DNA from: an uncultured Planctomycetaceae bacterium
GTDB lineage: Bacteria > Planctomycetota > Planctomycetia > Pirellulales > Pirellulaceae
Reading direction: 5' to 3'
DNA length: 29,861 nucleotides
Assembly (NCBI GenBank): GCA_903927685.1
Contig: CAIYOB010001210.1
Location: forward strand, 1 to 29,861
Part shown: one piece after another, positions 7,133 through 14,677 of the stretch
How positions within the stretch are numbered: position 1 is the stretch's first letter
Layout of the letters: each line of letters begins with the position of its first letter
Notes under the pieces: model-generated
Told to the model about the DNA's origin: nothing
Seen by the model: only the letters and a program-made list of their open reading frames with translations
Databases searched by the model: none
Position numbers and translations under genes: made by a program

Positions 7133-9547
7133 CTAGTGGTTAAACAGGAACTCGCGCGAATTCAAGATTGCCCAGAACACGTCATCCAAACCGGCCTGCG
7201 GGTTCTCCGCCCCGGCGACGATCGCCAGCAGCTTCTGCTGCTCGTCCGCTGACGGCTTGCGGCTCAAGCAGCGGACGTACAGGTTCTCGATCACGTGCTC
7301 CGGCGTCTGGCCCTGTTCCAGCAGCTTCTTTACGACCCCGCCCTGAGCGACCTTGCCGTGCACGGCATCGCCGTTGAGCATGTGCAGAGCCTGGGACAAG
7401 GACGGGTCCGTGTTCGCTTCGCAGGCACACACGGTCTCGCGTTTGGCGCGGCCGAAGGTGGTCAGGAAGTAGGTGCTGGTCTGGCCGTCGGCGATTTGCA
7501 CCGCCCGAGCGCCCAGCGGCAACCCTTGGAACTTCTCCTTCGTTTCCGTGACCTGATTGATGCAATCCAACAGCATTTCGGCCGGGATGCGGCGGACATT
7601 GGCGTGGGCAAAGTTGCGTTCGTCCGTCTCGTTGCTGGAATTGCGCACCAAGCTGCGCTGGTACGCGTGCGAGTTGCAGATGTCCCGGACCAACTGCCGG
7701 AAGTCGAACTTGTACTCGACCAGTTTCTTGCCCAGAGCCTCGAACAACTCCGGGTTGCTGGCCGGATTGCTGATCCGGATATCGTCGACCGGCTCGACAA
7801 TGCCCTTGCCCAGGAAGTGAGCCCAGACCCGGTTGGAGACGTTGGTGGCGAAGTAAGGATTTTCGGGCGAGGTGAGCCATTCGGCCAACACGACGCGGCG
7901 GTCCTTGCCTTGCACGTCGGGCACCTGCCCGCCCAGGAACTTCGGCGGCATGACTCGGCCGCCGACCAGATGCCGCACGTCGCCGCCGCCCGAGTTGAAG
8001 ACGACCGTTTCGCGATAGTCTTCGCCTTGCTTGCGGCCGATTTGGGCAAAGAAGGCGGCGAAGCTGTAGTAGTCGTCCATCGTCCAGCGATCGAACGGGT
8101 GGTTGTGGCACTGGGCGCATTGCGTCCGGAAACCCATGAACACCTGAGCCACGTTCTCGGCGGTCTTCAGCGTGTCCCGTTCAATCTGGTAGAAGTTGGT
8201 CGCCGGGCTGGTAAAGGTGCCCCCGGTGGCCGACAACAGCTCGCGGATCATCTGGTCCAACGGCACATTGTTGGCGATCTTATCGGTCAGCCAGCTGCTG
8301 TACAGGAACATCGACTTGTAGCTGACGTCGGGGCTGCTCTTGACCATCAGCCACTCGGACCACTTCATCGCCCAGATCTCGGAGAACTCCTTGCGGGCCA
8401 ACAGACGCTCGATCACCTTGCCCCGCTTGTCCGCCGCGGTGTCGGACATGAACGCATTGAATTCCTCCGCGGTCGGCAGCGTGCCGGAGATATCGATCGT
8501 TACCCGGCGGATGAATTCCTCGTCGCTGCACAGCTCGCTGGGCAGGATGCGGAGTTTCAGCAACTTGGCGCCGACCAATTCGTCGATGTAATTGCCGGTG
8601 ATCGGGGGCGGCGTGTACTGCAAGTCCTTGGGCAGGGCCAGCACCTGACTGCCGATCGTCTTCGTCTCGAAGCGGGCCATCACAAACGCCTCGCCACGGG
8701 CGGCGGCGGTGACCAGTCCGTCCGGATTGATGCCTGCCGAGTTGTCGTTGCTGGTCATGAACACGACCAGGTCCGTCACGTCGCGGTCGGTGCCGTCGGT
8801 GTAGCGGGCGCGAGCCAGGAATTGCTGGGTCGAGCCGGTGCCCTCGATGACGGCCTTGGGTGGGAAGAGTTGCAGTTCCGAAACCACAGGCGGCTCGCCG
8901 GGATCCAGGGGAGCTCCCGCTTCCAGCCAGCGCAGCAAGGTCTTGTTGTACTGGCTGTCGGCCTCGAACCGCTTGCCTCCCGTATGAGCCACCGCGCCGA
9001 TGGATTTCTCGATCAGCAGGCTGCTGGCCGGCATCGCCAGATCGATCCGGCGCACAGTCTCTTCCCGCGTGATGCGGTCATAGTCGGCTTTCGGGTCGAA
9101 GCCGAACAGCGACAAGCGAAAGCCGTCTTTGCCTCGCGCGGCCCCGTGGCAACTGCCCGTATTGCAGCCCGAACGCATCAGGACGGGCATCAAGTCCAGA
9201 TGGAAACTGATTGGGCGGTCCGCAGTCGCGTCCTTGACCGTGACGGCGACCGAGGCTTGGAAGCCCTGGTACTCGACCTCCAGCGCCGTGCTGCCGTCGG
9301 CGACCGGATACAGCGTCCGACCGTCGAGGCGCGCCGGGGCCGGGTCGGCCAAGCGGACCGCGGCGGCCGTCGTGACGTCCAGCGTGACGCCGTCGTCACG
9401 CGTGGCGACCACGATCAACCGCTGGAAGTCCAACTTGGTATTGAGGTTGATGTCCGGCGGATAGACATCGATGCGGGTGACGTTGGCGGCCTGAGCGGCC
9501 GTCGTCCCCAACAGGACCAGCATGGCAAACAAAGCTCGCAGTCGCAC
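7133..9547 (-). CDS. DUF1549/DUF1553 protein with Ig-like domains and haem motifs
   Basis: 804 residues, exported. Signal peptide 1-20 (cleavage AQA-AN). A first bacterial Ig-like (BIG2) fold at about 21-105 is followed by a cysteine motif CNTGSCH (C128, C133, H134), a CX4CH variant of a haem site with the usual following GFRLSLFGFD. A second Ig-like segment lies at about 222-300. DUF1549 (PF07583) at about 320-525 starts with LRILPSELCSDEEFIRRV and includes a standard CAQCH motif (C477, C480, H481) followed by NHPFDRW. DUF1553 (PF07587) occupies the rest. These domains were first noted in planctomycetes, where they are massively expanded; their activity is unknown, and electron transfer or polysaccharide handling has been suggested. 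It sits third in the four-gene operon, between the PPC protein and the WD40/cytochrome protein. Confidence 0.92.
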   Translation of the reverse strand: MRLRALFAMLVLLGTTAAQAANVTRIDVYPPDINLNTKLDFQRLIVVATRDDGVTLDVTTAAAVRLADPAPARLDGRTLYPVADGSTALEVEYQGFQASVAVTVKDATADRPISFHLDLMPVLMRSGCNTGSCHGAARGKDGFRLSLFGFDPKADYDRITREETVRRIDLAMPASSLLIEKSIGAVAHTGGKRFEADSQYNKTLLRWLEAGAPLDPGEPPVVSELQLFPPKAVIEGTGSTQQFLARARYTDGTDRDVTDLVVFMTSNDNSAGINPDGLVTAAARGEAFVMARFETKTIGSQVLALPKDLQYTPPPITGNYIDELVGAKLLKLRILPSELCSDEEFIRRVTIDISGTLPTAEEFNAFMSDTAADKRGKVIERLLARKEFSEIWAMKWSEWLMVKSSPDVSYKSMFLYSSWLTDKIANNVPLDQMIRELLSATGGTFTSPATNFYQIERDTLKTAENVAQVFMGFRTQCAQCHNHPFDRWTMDDYYSFAAFFAQIGRKQGEDYRETVVFNSGGGDVRHLVGGRVMPPKFLGGQVPDVQGKDRRVVLAEWLTSPENPYFATNVSNRVWAHFLGKGIVEPVDDIRISNPASNPELFEALGKKLVEYKFDFRQLVRDICNSHAYQRSLVRNSSNETDERNFAHANVRRIPAEMLLDCINQVTETKEKFQGLPLGARAVQIADGQTSTYFLTTFGRAKRETVCACEANTDPSLSQALHMLNGDAVHGKVAQGGVVKKLLEQGQTPEHVIENLYVRCLSRKPSADEQQKLLAIVAGAENPQAGLDDVFWAILNSREFLFNH

Positions 9548-9609
9548 GGTTCAGTCCCCTGTGGCGAGTGTCGGTGGCTTGGGTTTCTCTTTAATACGGG
9601 GCGCGTTCG

Positions 9610-9634
9610 GTGCGGGGTCGGGAGACCCGCGCAC
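9610..9634 (-). promoter_or_regulatory. Intercistronic hairpin
   Basis: In the 100-base gap between the PPC-protein stop and the DUF1549 start, GTGCG+GGGTC (9610-9619) pairs with GACCC+GCGCAC (9624-9634) around a GGGA loop, with one bulged base. No T-run follows, so it may be an mRNA processing or stabilising structure that sets relative expression within the operon rather than a terminator. Confidence 0.45.
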
Positions 9635-9647
9635 TACGCGGTGGGTC

Positions 9648-12092
9648 CTAGTTTCCGGCCCCTTCGCTCTGTTTCATTTTCTCCAAACGGAGTTGTTCCA
9701 GGCGGCTCAGACGTTTGGGCGGTTCCGCCGCGGCGGGTTGCGGCGGGGGTGGAGCCTGGGGCTGCGCGGCGGGTTGCGGCGCCGCCGGTTTCGGGGGCAG
9801 CGGCTCGTCGACCCGCAATTCGCCCGCTCCCAGCGTGTGCGTCACGGGCTCGCCGTTGACCGTCACAATCGCCCGGCAGACGAGCGTTTTGTAGACCCCC
9901 GGCTTGGCCGTCTGGTCGATCTTGATCGGGAACACGAGTTCGGTCGAATCCTTGGTGAACTTCAACGGTTCGGGCTTGGAGGATGTGTTGGCCGGCAAGC
10001 CGAGCAGTTCCGCTGTGGCCTCACCCTCAAAGTCGATCTTCTTCTCGACTTTGATCACCATCTGGGTCTCTTGGTTCAACTCGCCCGCCGCTTTGTCGAA
10101 CGCAAAGCTGAAGTACGAATCGGAAATCGTCAGTTGCGCCATCTGGCTGGCAACTTCGACGCCGCCGTTGCCCACCGTCGCGGTCCCGATCACGATCAGC
10201 GGCCAGGTGCCGATGGCGGAATTCGCGTTGGCTGTCAGCGGAATCTCGCCTTCGTTCTTGTCGGCGGGGATGGTGATCGAGCCGGAGGCGCCAATCCCAG
10301 GCGGAGTGTACAGCAGACGCAGGGCGATCGGTTGCGCGAAACCGTCCTGGCGTTTGGCGGCGACTTTCAACTGCATCGAGCCTTGCCGGGCGATTGGGGC
10401 CTGCGGTTGGACGACCTCGATTTCAAACGGCACGGCGTCGGTCACCGCCGCCGCCATCCGGTCGGCCGTATGGCCCCAGACGTCGATGTTGTTCTGACCG
10501 CGAACGAGCATGGTCCGCTGTTCCAGCTGGCCGACGAGCGGCAGGTTGGCGTCGGTGGGCCGGCCAAGCACCTGCGCCAGCGTGCCGTCCAGCGCGGCAT
10601 CGGCAGCGGCGGTGAACAGCGCGGGCACCGTCGTGCGATCGGCGGCCATCGGTACCGTCTGGAAAGTCACGCCGGCCGGCAACCCTTCCAACGCGACGTT
10701 CAGTTCGCCGCCCCAGTTGTTGCGCGCCGCGTTGACCATCAAGGCCATCCGGTTGCCGCGGGGGACAGGCAGAACGACGGGGACGTACTGTTGCACCTCG
10801 GGCAGGGACATGGTCAGCGACGGCTTGACGGGCGCGATCTCGACGCGGTACGCAAAGGCCGGCCCGCCCGCTCGCAAGTGGTCGTAGACTTGGACGAAGT
10901 AGTCCTCGTCGGCCGGAGCGTTGAAACGCAAGTAAGCATCGGGGCCGCCGCTATCGTCGTTGCTGGCCAAGCCGGCTCCGTCGGCGCGATGCACGACCAG
11001 GACGGGGTCCAAGGGCGAACGCAAGGGAACACGGGCCAGAACGCGGATGTCGTATTGCTGTCCCTGCTTGGCGGAAAACTTGAAGAAGTCGACGTCGCCC
11101 GGCTTGTCGATGACGCCGTTCAAGGCGCCGGGGGCCGTGCCCGTTGAAGCCTGGGCGGTGGTGTCGTTCGGCTCGGCCTCGAGCGCGTTGGGCAAGTCCA
11201 CCACGCGCACCAGGTTGGGCGACGGCGAGACGCCGACGGCGTCCTTGGCGAACAACCCGTAGGCCGGATCCTCGAGGCTCGGCAACGTCACCTGCTCGGT
11301 CCATTCGCCAGCCGGGTCGCCCAGCCAGCGGACGGTCACGCTTTCGCTCGGCCTGCCTCCGGCCGGAATGACCGCCGTCGGGCGCGGGAACTTGCCGATG
11401 TGCAATCGGTACAGGCACGAGCCGTTGCCCCCGTAAGCGCTCTCGCGGACCTGGACGATGTACTTGCCGTCGGCCGGAGCGAGGACCGCGCACAGGCAGT
11501 CCTGACGCAACAGCGCCGCGTCATCGCTGCGGGCCAACTCGAAACGTTCTGAATTCAGAATCGCCAGGTAGGGATCGAAAAACGTGTATCCCAGCCGGAT
11601 GCCCTCCAATTCGGCCGTGATCCGTTCGCCCTGCTTGGCTTCCACCAGGTAGTGATCGACGTCTTCGTTCTGGACCACGCCGCTGACGGTACAGCCGAGC
11701 GATACGGTCTGCGGCGCGGCGAAGTCCGAGTTCGGCTCCTGTTCCGGCACTTCCGGCAGCGGCCCCACCGTGAACGTCCGCAAGTTGCTGATCCCGCTCG
11801 CCGCACGAAGCCGGACGGCGTGGATGCCCAAGCGGCAGTCCGGGCTGATCTTGAGTTTGGCCTTAACCGCGTTGTCGCCTTCGGCCTTCAACTCGATGAC
11901 TTCGATGCCCGGCGAGTAGAACAGCAGCTCTTGGGCGTCGGCCAGCCGAGTTCCCGAAAACGTCGCCTCGACGTCGGTCCCGATCTGGAAACCGGACGGA
12001 CTGATCACGCCCACGTCCGGCGAGACGGCCCGCACCGCCGGAACCGGAGCGAAGGCGAGCAACACGACAGCAAGGAGAAAGAACCGACGCAT
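9648..12092 (-). CDS. Exported protein with pre-peptidase C-terminal (PPC) domains
   Basis: 814 residues from the ATG at 12092, chosen because GAGG lies eight bases upstream and a clean signal peptide follows (MRRFFLLAVVLLAFAPVP..., cut near VRA-VSP). The longer frame upstream lacks both. An Ig-like N-terminal segment is followed by a first PPC-like domain that starts EQEPNSDFAAPQ and contains DVDHYLVEAKQGERI. A second PPC domain starts EAEPNDTTAQAS, with DVDFFKFSAKQGQQYDIRV and LASNDDSGGPDAYL. Further beta-rich segments follow. The tail (last 50 or so residues) is Pro/Ala/Gln-rich with a basic end. PPC domains (PF04151) are beta-sandwich modules often found on secreted enzymes; no catalytic domain is visible here, so a binding or structural role is more likely. 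It lies second in the operon, after DUF1501. Confidence 0.85.
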   Translation of the reverse strand: MRRFFLLAVVLLAFAPVPAVRAVSPDVGVISPSGFQIGTDVEATFSGTRLADAQELLFYSPGIEVIELKAEGDNAVKAKLKISPDCRLGIHAVRLRAASGISNLRTFTVGPLPEVPEQEPNSDFAAPQTVSLGCTVSGVVQNEDVDHYLVEAKQGERITAELEGIRLGYTFFDPYLAILNSERFELARSDDAALLRQDCLCAVLAPADGKYIVQVRESAYGGNGSCLYRLHIGKFPRPTAVIPAGGRPSESVTVRWLGDPAGEWTEQVTLPSLEDPAYGLFAKDAVGVSPSPNLVRVVDLPNALEAEPNDTTAQASTGTAPGALNGVIDKPGDVDFFKFSAKQGQQYDIRVLARVPLRSPLDPVLVVHRADGAGLASNDDSGGPDAYLRFNAPADEDYFVQVYDHLRAGGPAFAYRVEIAPVKPSLTMSLPEVQQYVPVVLPVPRGNRMALMVNAARNNWGGELNVALEGLPAGVTFQTVPMAADRTTVPALFTAAADAALDGTLAQVLGRPTDANLPLVGQLEQRTMLVRGQNNIDVWGHTADRMAAAVTDAVPFEIEVVQPQAPIARQGSMQLKVAAKRQDGFAQPIALRLLYTPPGIGASGSITIPADKNEGEIPLTANANSAIGTWPLIVIGTATVGNGGVEVASQMAQLTISDSYFSFAFDKAAGELNQETQMVIKVEKKIDFEGEATAELLGLPANTSSKPEPLKFTKDSTELVFPIKIDQTAKPGVYKTLVCRAIVTVNGEPVTHTLGAGELRVDEPLPPKPAAPQPAAQPQAPPPPQPAAAEPPKRLSRLEQLRLEKMKQSEGAGN

Positions 12093-12176
12093 AGCAACCT
12101 CGTGGGGTAGAGATCGAGAGGCGAGTCCGGCCAGCCCGCTCCGGGGCCGGCGCGGACGCATCGTCACCGGCTGGAA

Positions 12177-13481
12177 CTAGCTGATCAACGGCTTGATCAC
12201 ATGGGCGCCGTCGACGATTTCGATCGGCCGGTTGCCGGGCGCCATCAGTTCCTTGTCCGCGATGATGCCCAGCTGGTAGTACATCGTGGTGGCCAAGTCG
12301 CCGGGGCTGACCGGATCGAGTTCGGGCTCGGAGGCCGTCGCATCGGACATCCCGTAGATCATGCCGCCCTTGATGCCGCCGCCCGCCAACAGCACGCTGA
12401 ACACCTTGGGCCAATGATCGCGCCCGGCGGTCTGGTTGATCTTTGGGGTCCGCCCAAACTCGCTGGACACCATGACCAGCGTCCGCTTCAGTGACCCGCG
12501 TTCTTCCAGGTCCAGCAGCAAGGTTGCCAAGGCCTGGTCCAGCGCCGGCATCTGGGAACGCATGCCCGGAGTGATGCTGTTGTGCATGTCCCAACCGCCG
12601 AAGGTCAGCGTCACCATGCGCACGCCGGCTTCGACCAATCGCCGGGCCATCAGCATCCGCTGGCCGGCCGCGTTGCGGCCGTAGCGGTCGCGCAGCTTGG
12701 GATCTTCCTTTTCGAGGTCGAACGCATCGCGGGCCTGCGGCGAACTGACCATGCTGTAAGCGCGTTCGTAAAACGTATTCATCGCGCCGACGTTGTCCGA
12801 CTTGTCCTTCTGGGCGAAGTAGTAATTGACCGCTTCCAACGCGCTGCGGCGGCGGGCAAATCGCTCGTCGGGCACTCCGCCCGGCAGACTCAGGTCGCGG
12901 ACCTTGAACCCGCCGGAGGCGGGATCCGCACCGAGGTCGAAGGGCGAGAACGAGGAACTCAGATATCCGCAGCCCGCGTAGATGGTGGGCTGGTTCGGAA
13001 TGCAGACGTACGGCGGCAAGTTGTTCTTGGGCCCGTACTCGTGGCTGATCACGCTGCCAAAGCTGGGATACAGCAGGGCGGGACTGGGCTTGTAGCCCGT
13101 GAACATGTTGTGCGTGCCGCGTTCGTGGGCCGCCTCGCCGTGTGTCAGCGAGCGGATGATCGCGTACCGGTCGGCGATCTTGGCCAGTTGGGGAATCGTC
13201 TCGCTAACCACCTCGCCCGTGTTAGTCTTGATCGACCCCATTTCTCCGCGGTACTCGATGGGCGAGTACGGCTTGGGGTCGAACGTCTCCTGGTGGGCAA
13301 TTCCTCCGGGCAGGAAGATGTGAATCACACTGTCCGCCTTGGCCTCGACAAAATCGTAGTGCTTCTGCTCCGCCCGGGCATGGCGGATTTCCAGCAAATT
13401 GGCGAGGGTCAGCCCCAGACCGCCCACGGCACCCACAGTCAAGAAATTACGACGGCTCAAACGATTGCCTTGACATCTCAT
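12177..13481 (-). CDS. DUF1501 protein with twin-arginine signal
   Basis: 434 residues from the ATG at 13481, preceded by GGAGAAAGAG. The frame is open upstream to 13655, but that part overlaps the likely promoter. The N-terminus carries a Tat signal, LSRRNFLTVGAVGGLGLTLA, so the protein is probably exported folded. DUF1501 (PF07394) belongs to the alkaline phosphatase/sulfatase-like fold clan. Visible blocks are IFLPGGIAHQETFDPKP, the region around LTHGEAAHERGTHNMFTGY, TLTFGGWDMHNSI and VSSEFGRTPKINQTAGRDHW. It is the first gene of the operon; DUF1501 genes next to DUF1549/DUF1553 genes are the rule in planctomycetes. The substrate is unknown. Confidence 0.93.
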   Translation of the reverse strand: MRCQGNRLSRRNFLTVGAVGGLGLTLANLLEIRHARAEQKHYDFVEAKADSVIHIFLPGGIAHQETFDPKPYSPIEYRGEMGSIKTNTGEVVSETIPQLAKIADRYAIIRSLTHGEAAHERGTHNMFTGYKPSPALLYPSFGSVISHEYGPKNNLPPYVCIPNQPTIYAGCGYLSSSFSPFDLGADPASGGFKVRDLSLPGGVPDERFARRRSALEAVNYYFAQKDKSDNVGAMNTFYERAYSMVSSPQARDAFDLEKEDPKLRDRYGRNAAGQRMLMARRLVEAGVRMVTLTFGGWDMHNSITPGMRSQMPALDQALATLLLDLEERGSLKRTLVMVSSEFGRTPKINQTAGRDHWPKVFSVLLAGGGIKGGMIYGMSDATASEPELDPVSPGDLATTMYYQLGIIADKELMAPGNRPIEIVDGAHVIKPLIS

Positions 13482-13563
13482 GAGAAACTCTTTCTCCATT
13501 GAATACGCTGCGGAAGCTTTGGGCGAGCACACAGGCAGGCGCGACGGGAGAGGAACCCGGCCC

Positions 13564-13602
13564 GTGTGAATCGCCGCCTCCAAGAACCACCCGCGTTCAC
13601 AC
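13564..13602 (-). promoter_or_regulatory. Inverted repeat in the DUF1501 operon leader
   Basis: GTGTGAA (13564-13570) and TTCACAC (13596-13602) form perfect seven-base arms around 25 bases. On the minus strand the loop contains TTGGAGG, a Shine-Dalgarno-like sequence not followed by a useful start. It sits between the promoter candidate and the DUF1501 start, so it could be a leader RNA structure or an operator. The function is inferred only. Confidence 0.4.
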
Positions 13603-13626
13603 CACCGAATCCATAAGCGTTGATTG

Positions 13627-13655
13627 ATGCTATCGCTGAGTTGGTGGGAAGTCAA
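13627..13655 (-). promoter_or_regulatory. Candidate sigma70-like promoter of the DUF1501 operon
   Basis: On the minus strand, TTGACT (13655-13650) and TAGCAT (13632-13627) are separated by exactly 17 bases, a 5/6 and 4/6 match to the vegetative consensus. It would give a leader of about 140 bases before the DUF1501 ATG at 13481. Confidence 0.5.
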
Positions 13656-13771
13656 TCAAGCGGCCCCGAGAAGAGGCAAATTCCGCGAAAAAATATCAGG
13701 AGATCAAGACTGAGTTACGCCCCGGTCAACCCGAAGGTCCGAATGTCGTTCGGCGGGGCAAGAACGCAAGA

Positions 13772-13808
13772 ACGCCGACGAACGGGAGGATCTCCCGCGC
13801 GTCGGCGT
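13772..13808 (-). terminator. Strong hairpin behind the small secreted-protein gene
   Basis: ACGCCGACG (13772-13780) pairs perfectly with CGTCGGCGT (13800-13808). Inside, CGGGAG (13783-13788) pairs with CTCCCG (13792-13797) around a three-base loop. It lies about 40 bases past the stop of the minus-strand gene ending at 13850. Only a broken T-rich run (TTGCGTTCTTG) follows, so efficiency is uncertain. Confidence 0.6.
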
Positions 13809-13849
13809 CTCGTGATGGGGCGAGTTGCCGCAGCTCTGACCGGCGGCGC

Positions 13850-14389
13850 TTACAGCCCGTCGTACAGCCCGTCGAAGACGACGCGGTTGTCATACGGGTT
13901 GCGGGGATCGCCGTTGTAGTTCGACGCCTCGTTCTGGTGCTCGGGAATATGGAACGAGTTGTACGGCCGGAAGTAGTAATAGGTGCTGCCGGTGTTGCAG
14001 TAGGGAATATGCAATGTCAGGTCGCCGGGCGAGCACCAGGGACTGGGCAAACCGTTCATCTTCCAATAGGACCAGACGAACGTCCGATGCCACCAGGGTG
14101 CATAGGGAGGACCGCTGGTACAGCCGGCACCGGTAGCACAGGTGCCGGTGGAGCAGGCGGGCCCCATGGCCATGCCTTCGGCTGGCATCGAGGCCATGCC
14201 GTAGTTCATTTGTGGACCGCTGGGCATGGCCGTTGGGCCGGGAGCGACAGGCGCGGCGAAATTCGGGACCGGGCGCACCGCGCCGGGGGCGGCGTGGGCT
14301 GCCGGAGGCTGCGGCGGCACACCTTGTCCATAAGCTAGCTGGCAAACGGCCAGGGCCGCACAGGATAGCAGAGCGGTTTTCAATGTCAT
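13850..14389 (-). CDS. Small secreted protein, planctomycete-type, unknown function
   Basis: 179 residues, with an ATG at 14389 preceded by AAGGA at good spacing. A signal peptide ends near LAYGQ-GV (about residue 22). The next 60 or so residues are rich in Pro, Ala, Gly and Met. A cysteine cluster, CSTGTCATGAGC, follows, then an aromatic-rich domain with APWWHRTFVWSYWKMNGLP, CSPGDLTLHIPYC and STYYYFRPYNSFHIP. I do not recognise a characterised family; similar short Tyr/Pro/Trp-rich exported proteins are common in planctomycetes. The spaced cysteines suggest disulfides or metal binding outside the cytoplasm. The gene stands alone, with its own downstream hairpin, and is divergent from the secretin operon. 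Confidence 0.75.
   Translation of the reverse strand: MTLKTALLSCAALAVCQLAYGQGVPPQPPAAHAAPGAVRPVPNFAAPVAPGPTAMPSGPQMNYGMASMPAEGMAMGPACSTGTCATGAGCTSGPPYAPWWHRTFVWSYWKMNGLPSPWCSPGDLTLHIPYCNTGSTYYYFRPYNSFHIPEHQNEASNYNGDPRNPYDNRVVFDGLYDGL
13851..13874. repeat. Perfect 12-base tandem duplication at a gene end
   Basis: TACAGCCCGTCG occurs twice in direct succession (13851-13862 and 13863-13874). Read on the minus strand it encodes the terminal DGLYDGL of the small secreted protein, an in-frame four-codon duplication that ends in the stop. Confidence 0.85.
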
Positions 14390-14677
14390 GGCTGGTTCCT
14401 TGGTTCTGACTCACGGGCACTCGCCGAACGATTTATTCCCTATCTTTCGGCCGCGACCGGCCGGCGTCCGCAAGAAAAGGCGGAATTATCGTTGCGGCAA
14501 GAATGCTCGCTCCAGGCGGCATGACCGCTATCACCGCTGCAAGGCATAGAAAGGTCAAACTTTGCCTAAATTCAGACGGGCCTCCCATCCGAAAAACATT
14601 CGCGTGACACGCTAGTGGTGTCCGCAGACCATTTCCTTCAGCAGTCCTGTTTCTTTTCAGCGAAAAAGGGGGAGGCC

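Larger units (their letters stand above)
13482..13849. other. 368-base gene-free stretch: operon leader, promoter and terminator
   Basis: It holds the leader of the DUF1501 operon (with an inverted repeat), a promoter candidate reading leftwards at 13627-13655, and a strong hairpin behind the next minus-strand gene at 13772-13808. A 99-codon frame on the plus strand crosses it, but this has no start signal or recognisable protein and spans the hairpin, so I do not call it a gene. Confidence 0.7.

Noticed and set aside
7295..9859. 854-codon open frame on the plus strand, opposite the DUF1549/DUF1553 gene
   Set aside because: It mirrors a well-supported gene in GC-rich DNA, shows no known domain and is rich in Arg/Gln/His/Val typical of antisense frames.
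9522..11147. 541-codon plus-strand frame opposite the PPC-domain gene
   Set aside because: Antisense shadow of a gene with a signal peptide and PPC domains; no recognisable protein features of its own.
13620..13919. 99-codon plus-strand frame in the gap before the small secreted-protein gene
   Set aside because: No ribosome binding site, crosses the terminator hairpin and overlaps the end of a better gene.
14390..14677. Sigma54-type promoter near 14550 for the secretin gene
   Set aside because: The GG and GC elements in AAAGGTCAAACTTTGC are nine, not ten, bases apart and the rest of the consensus is missing.
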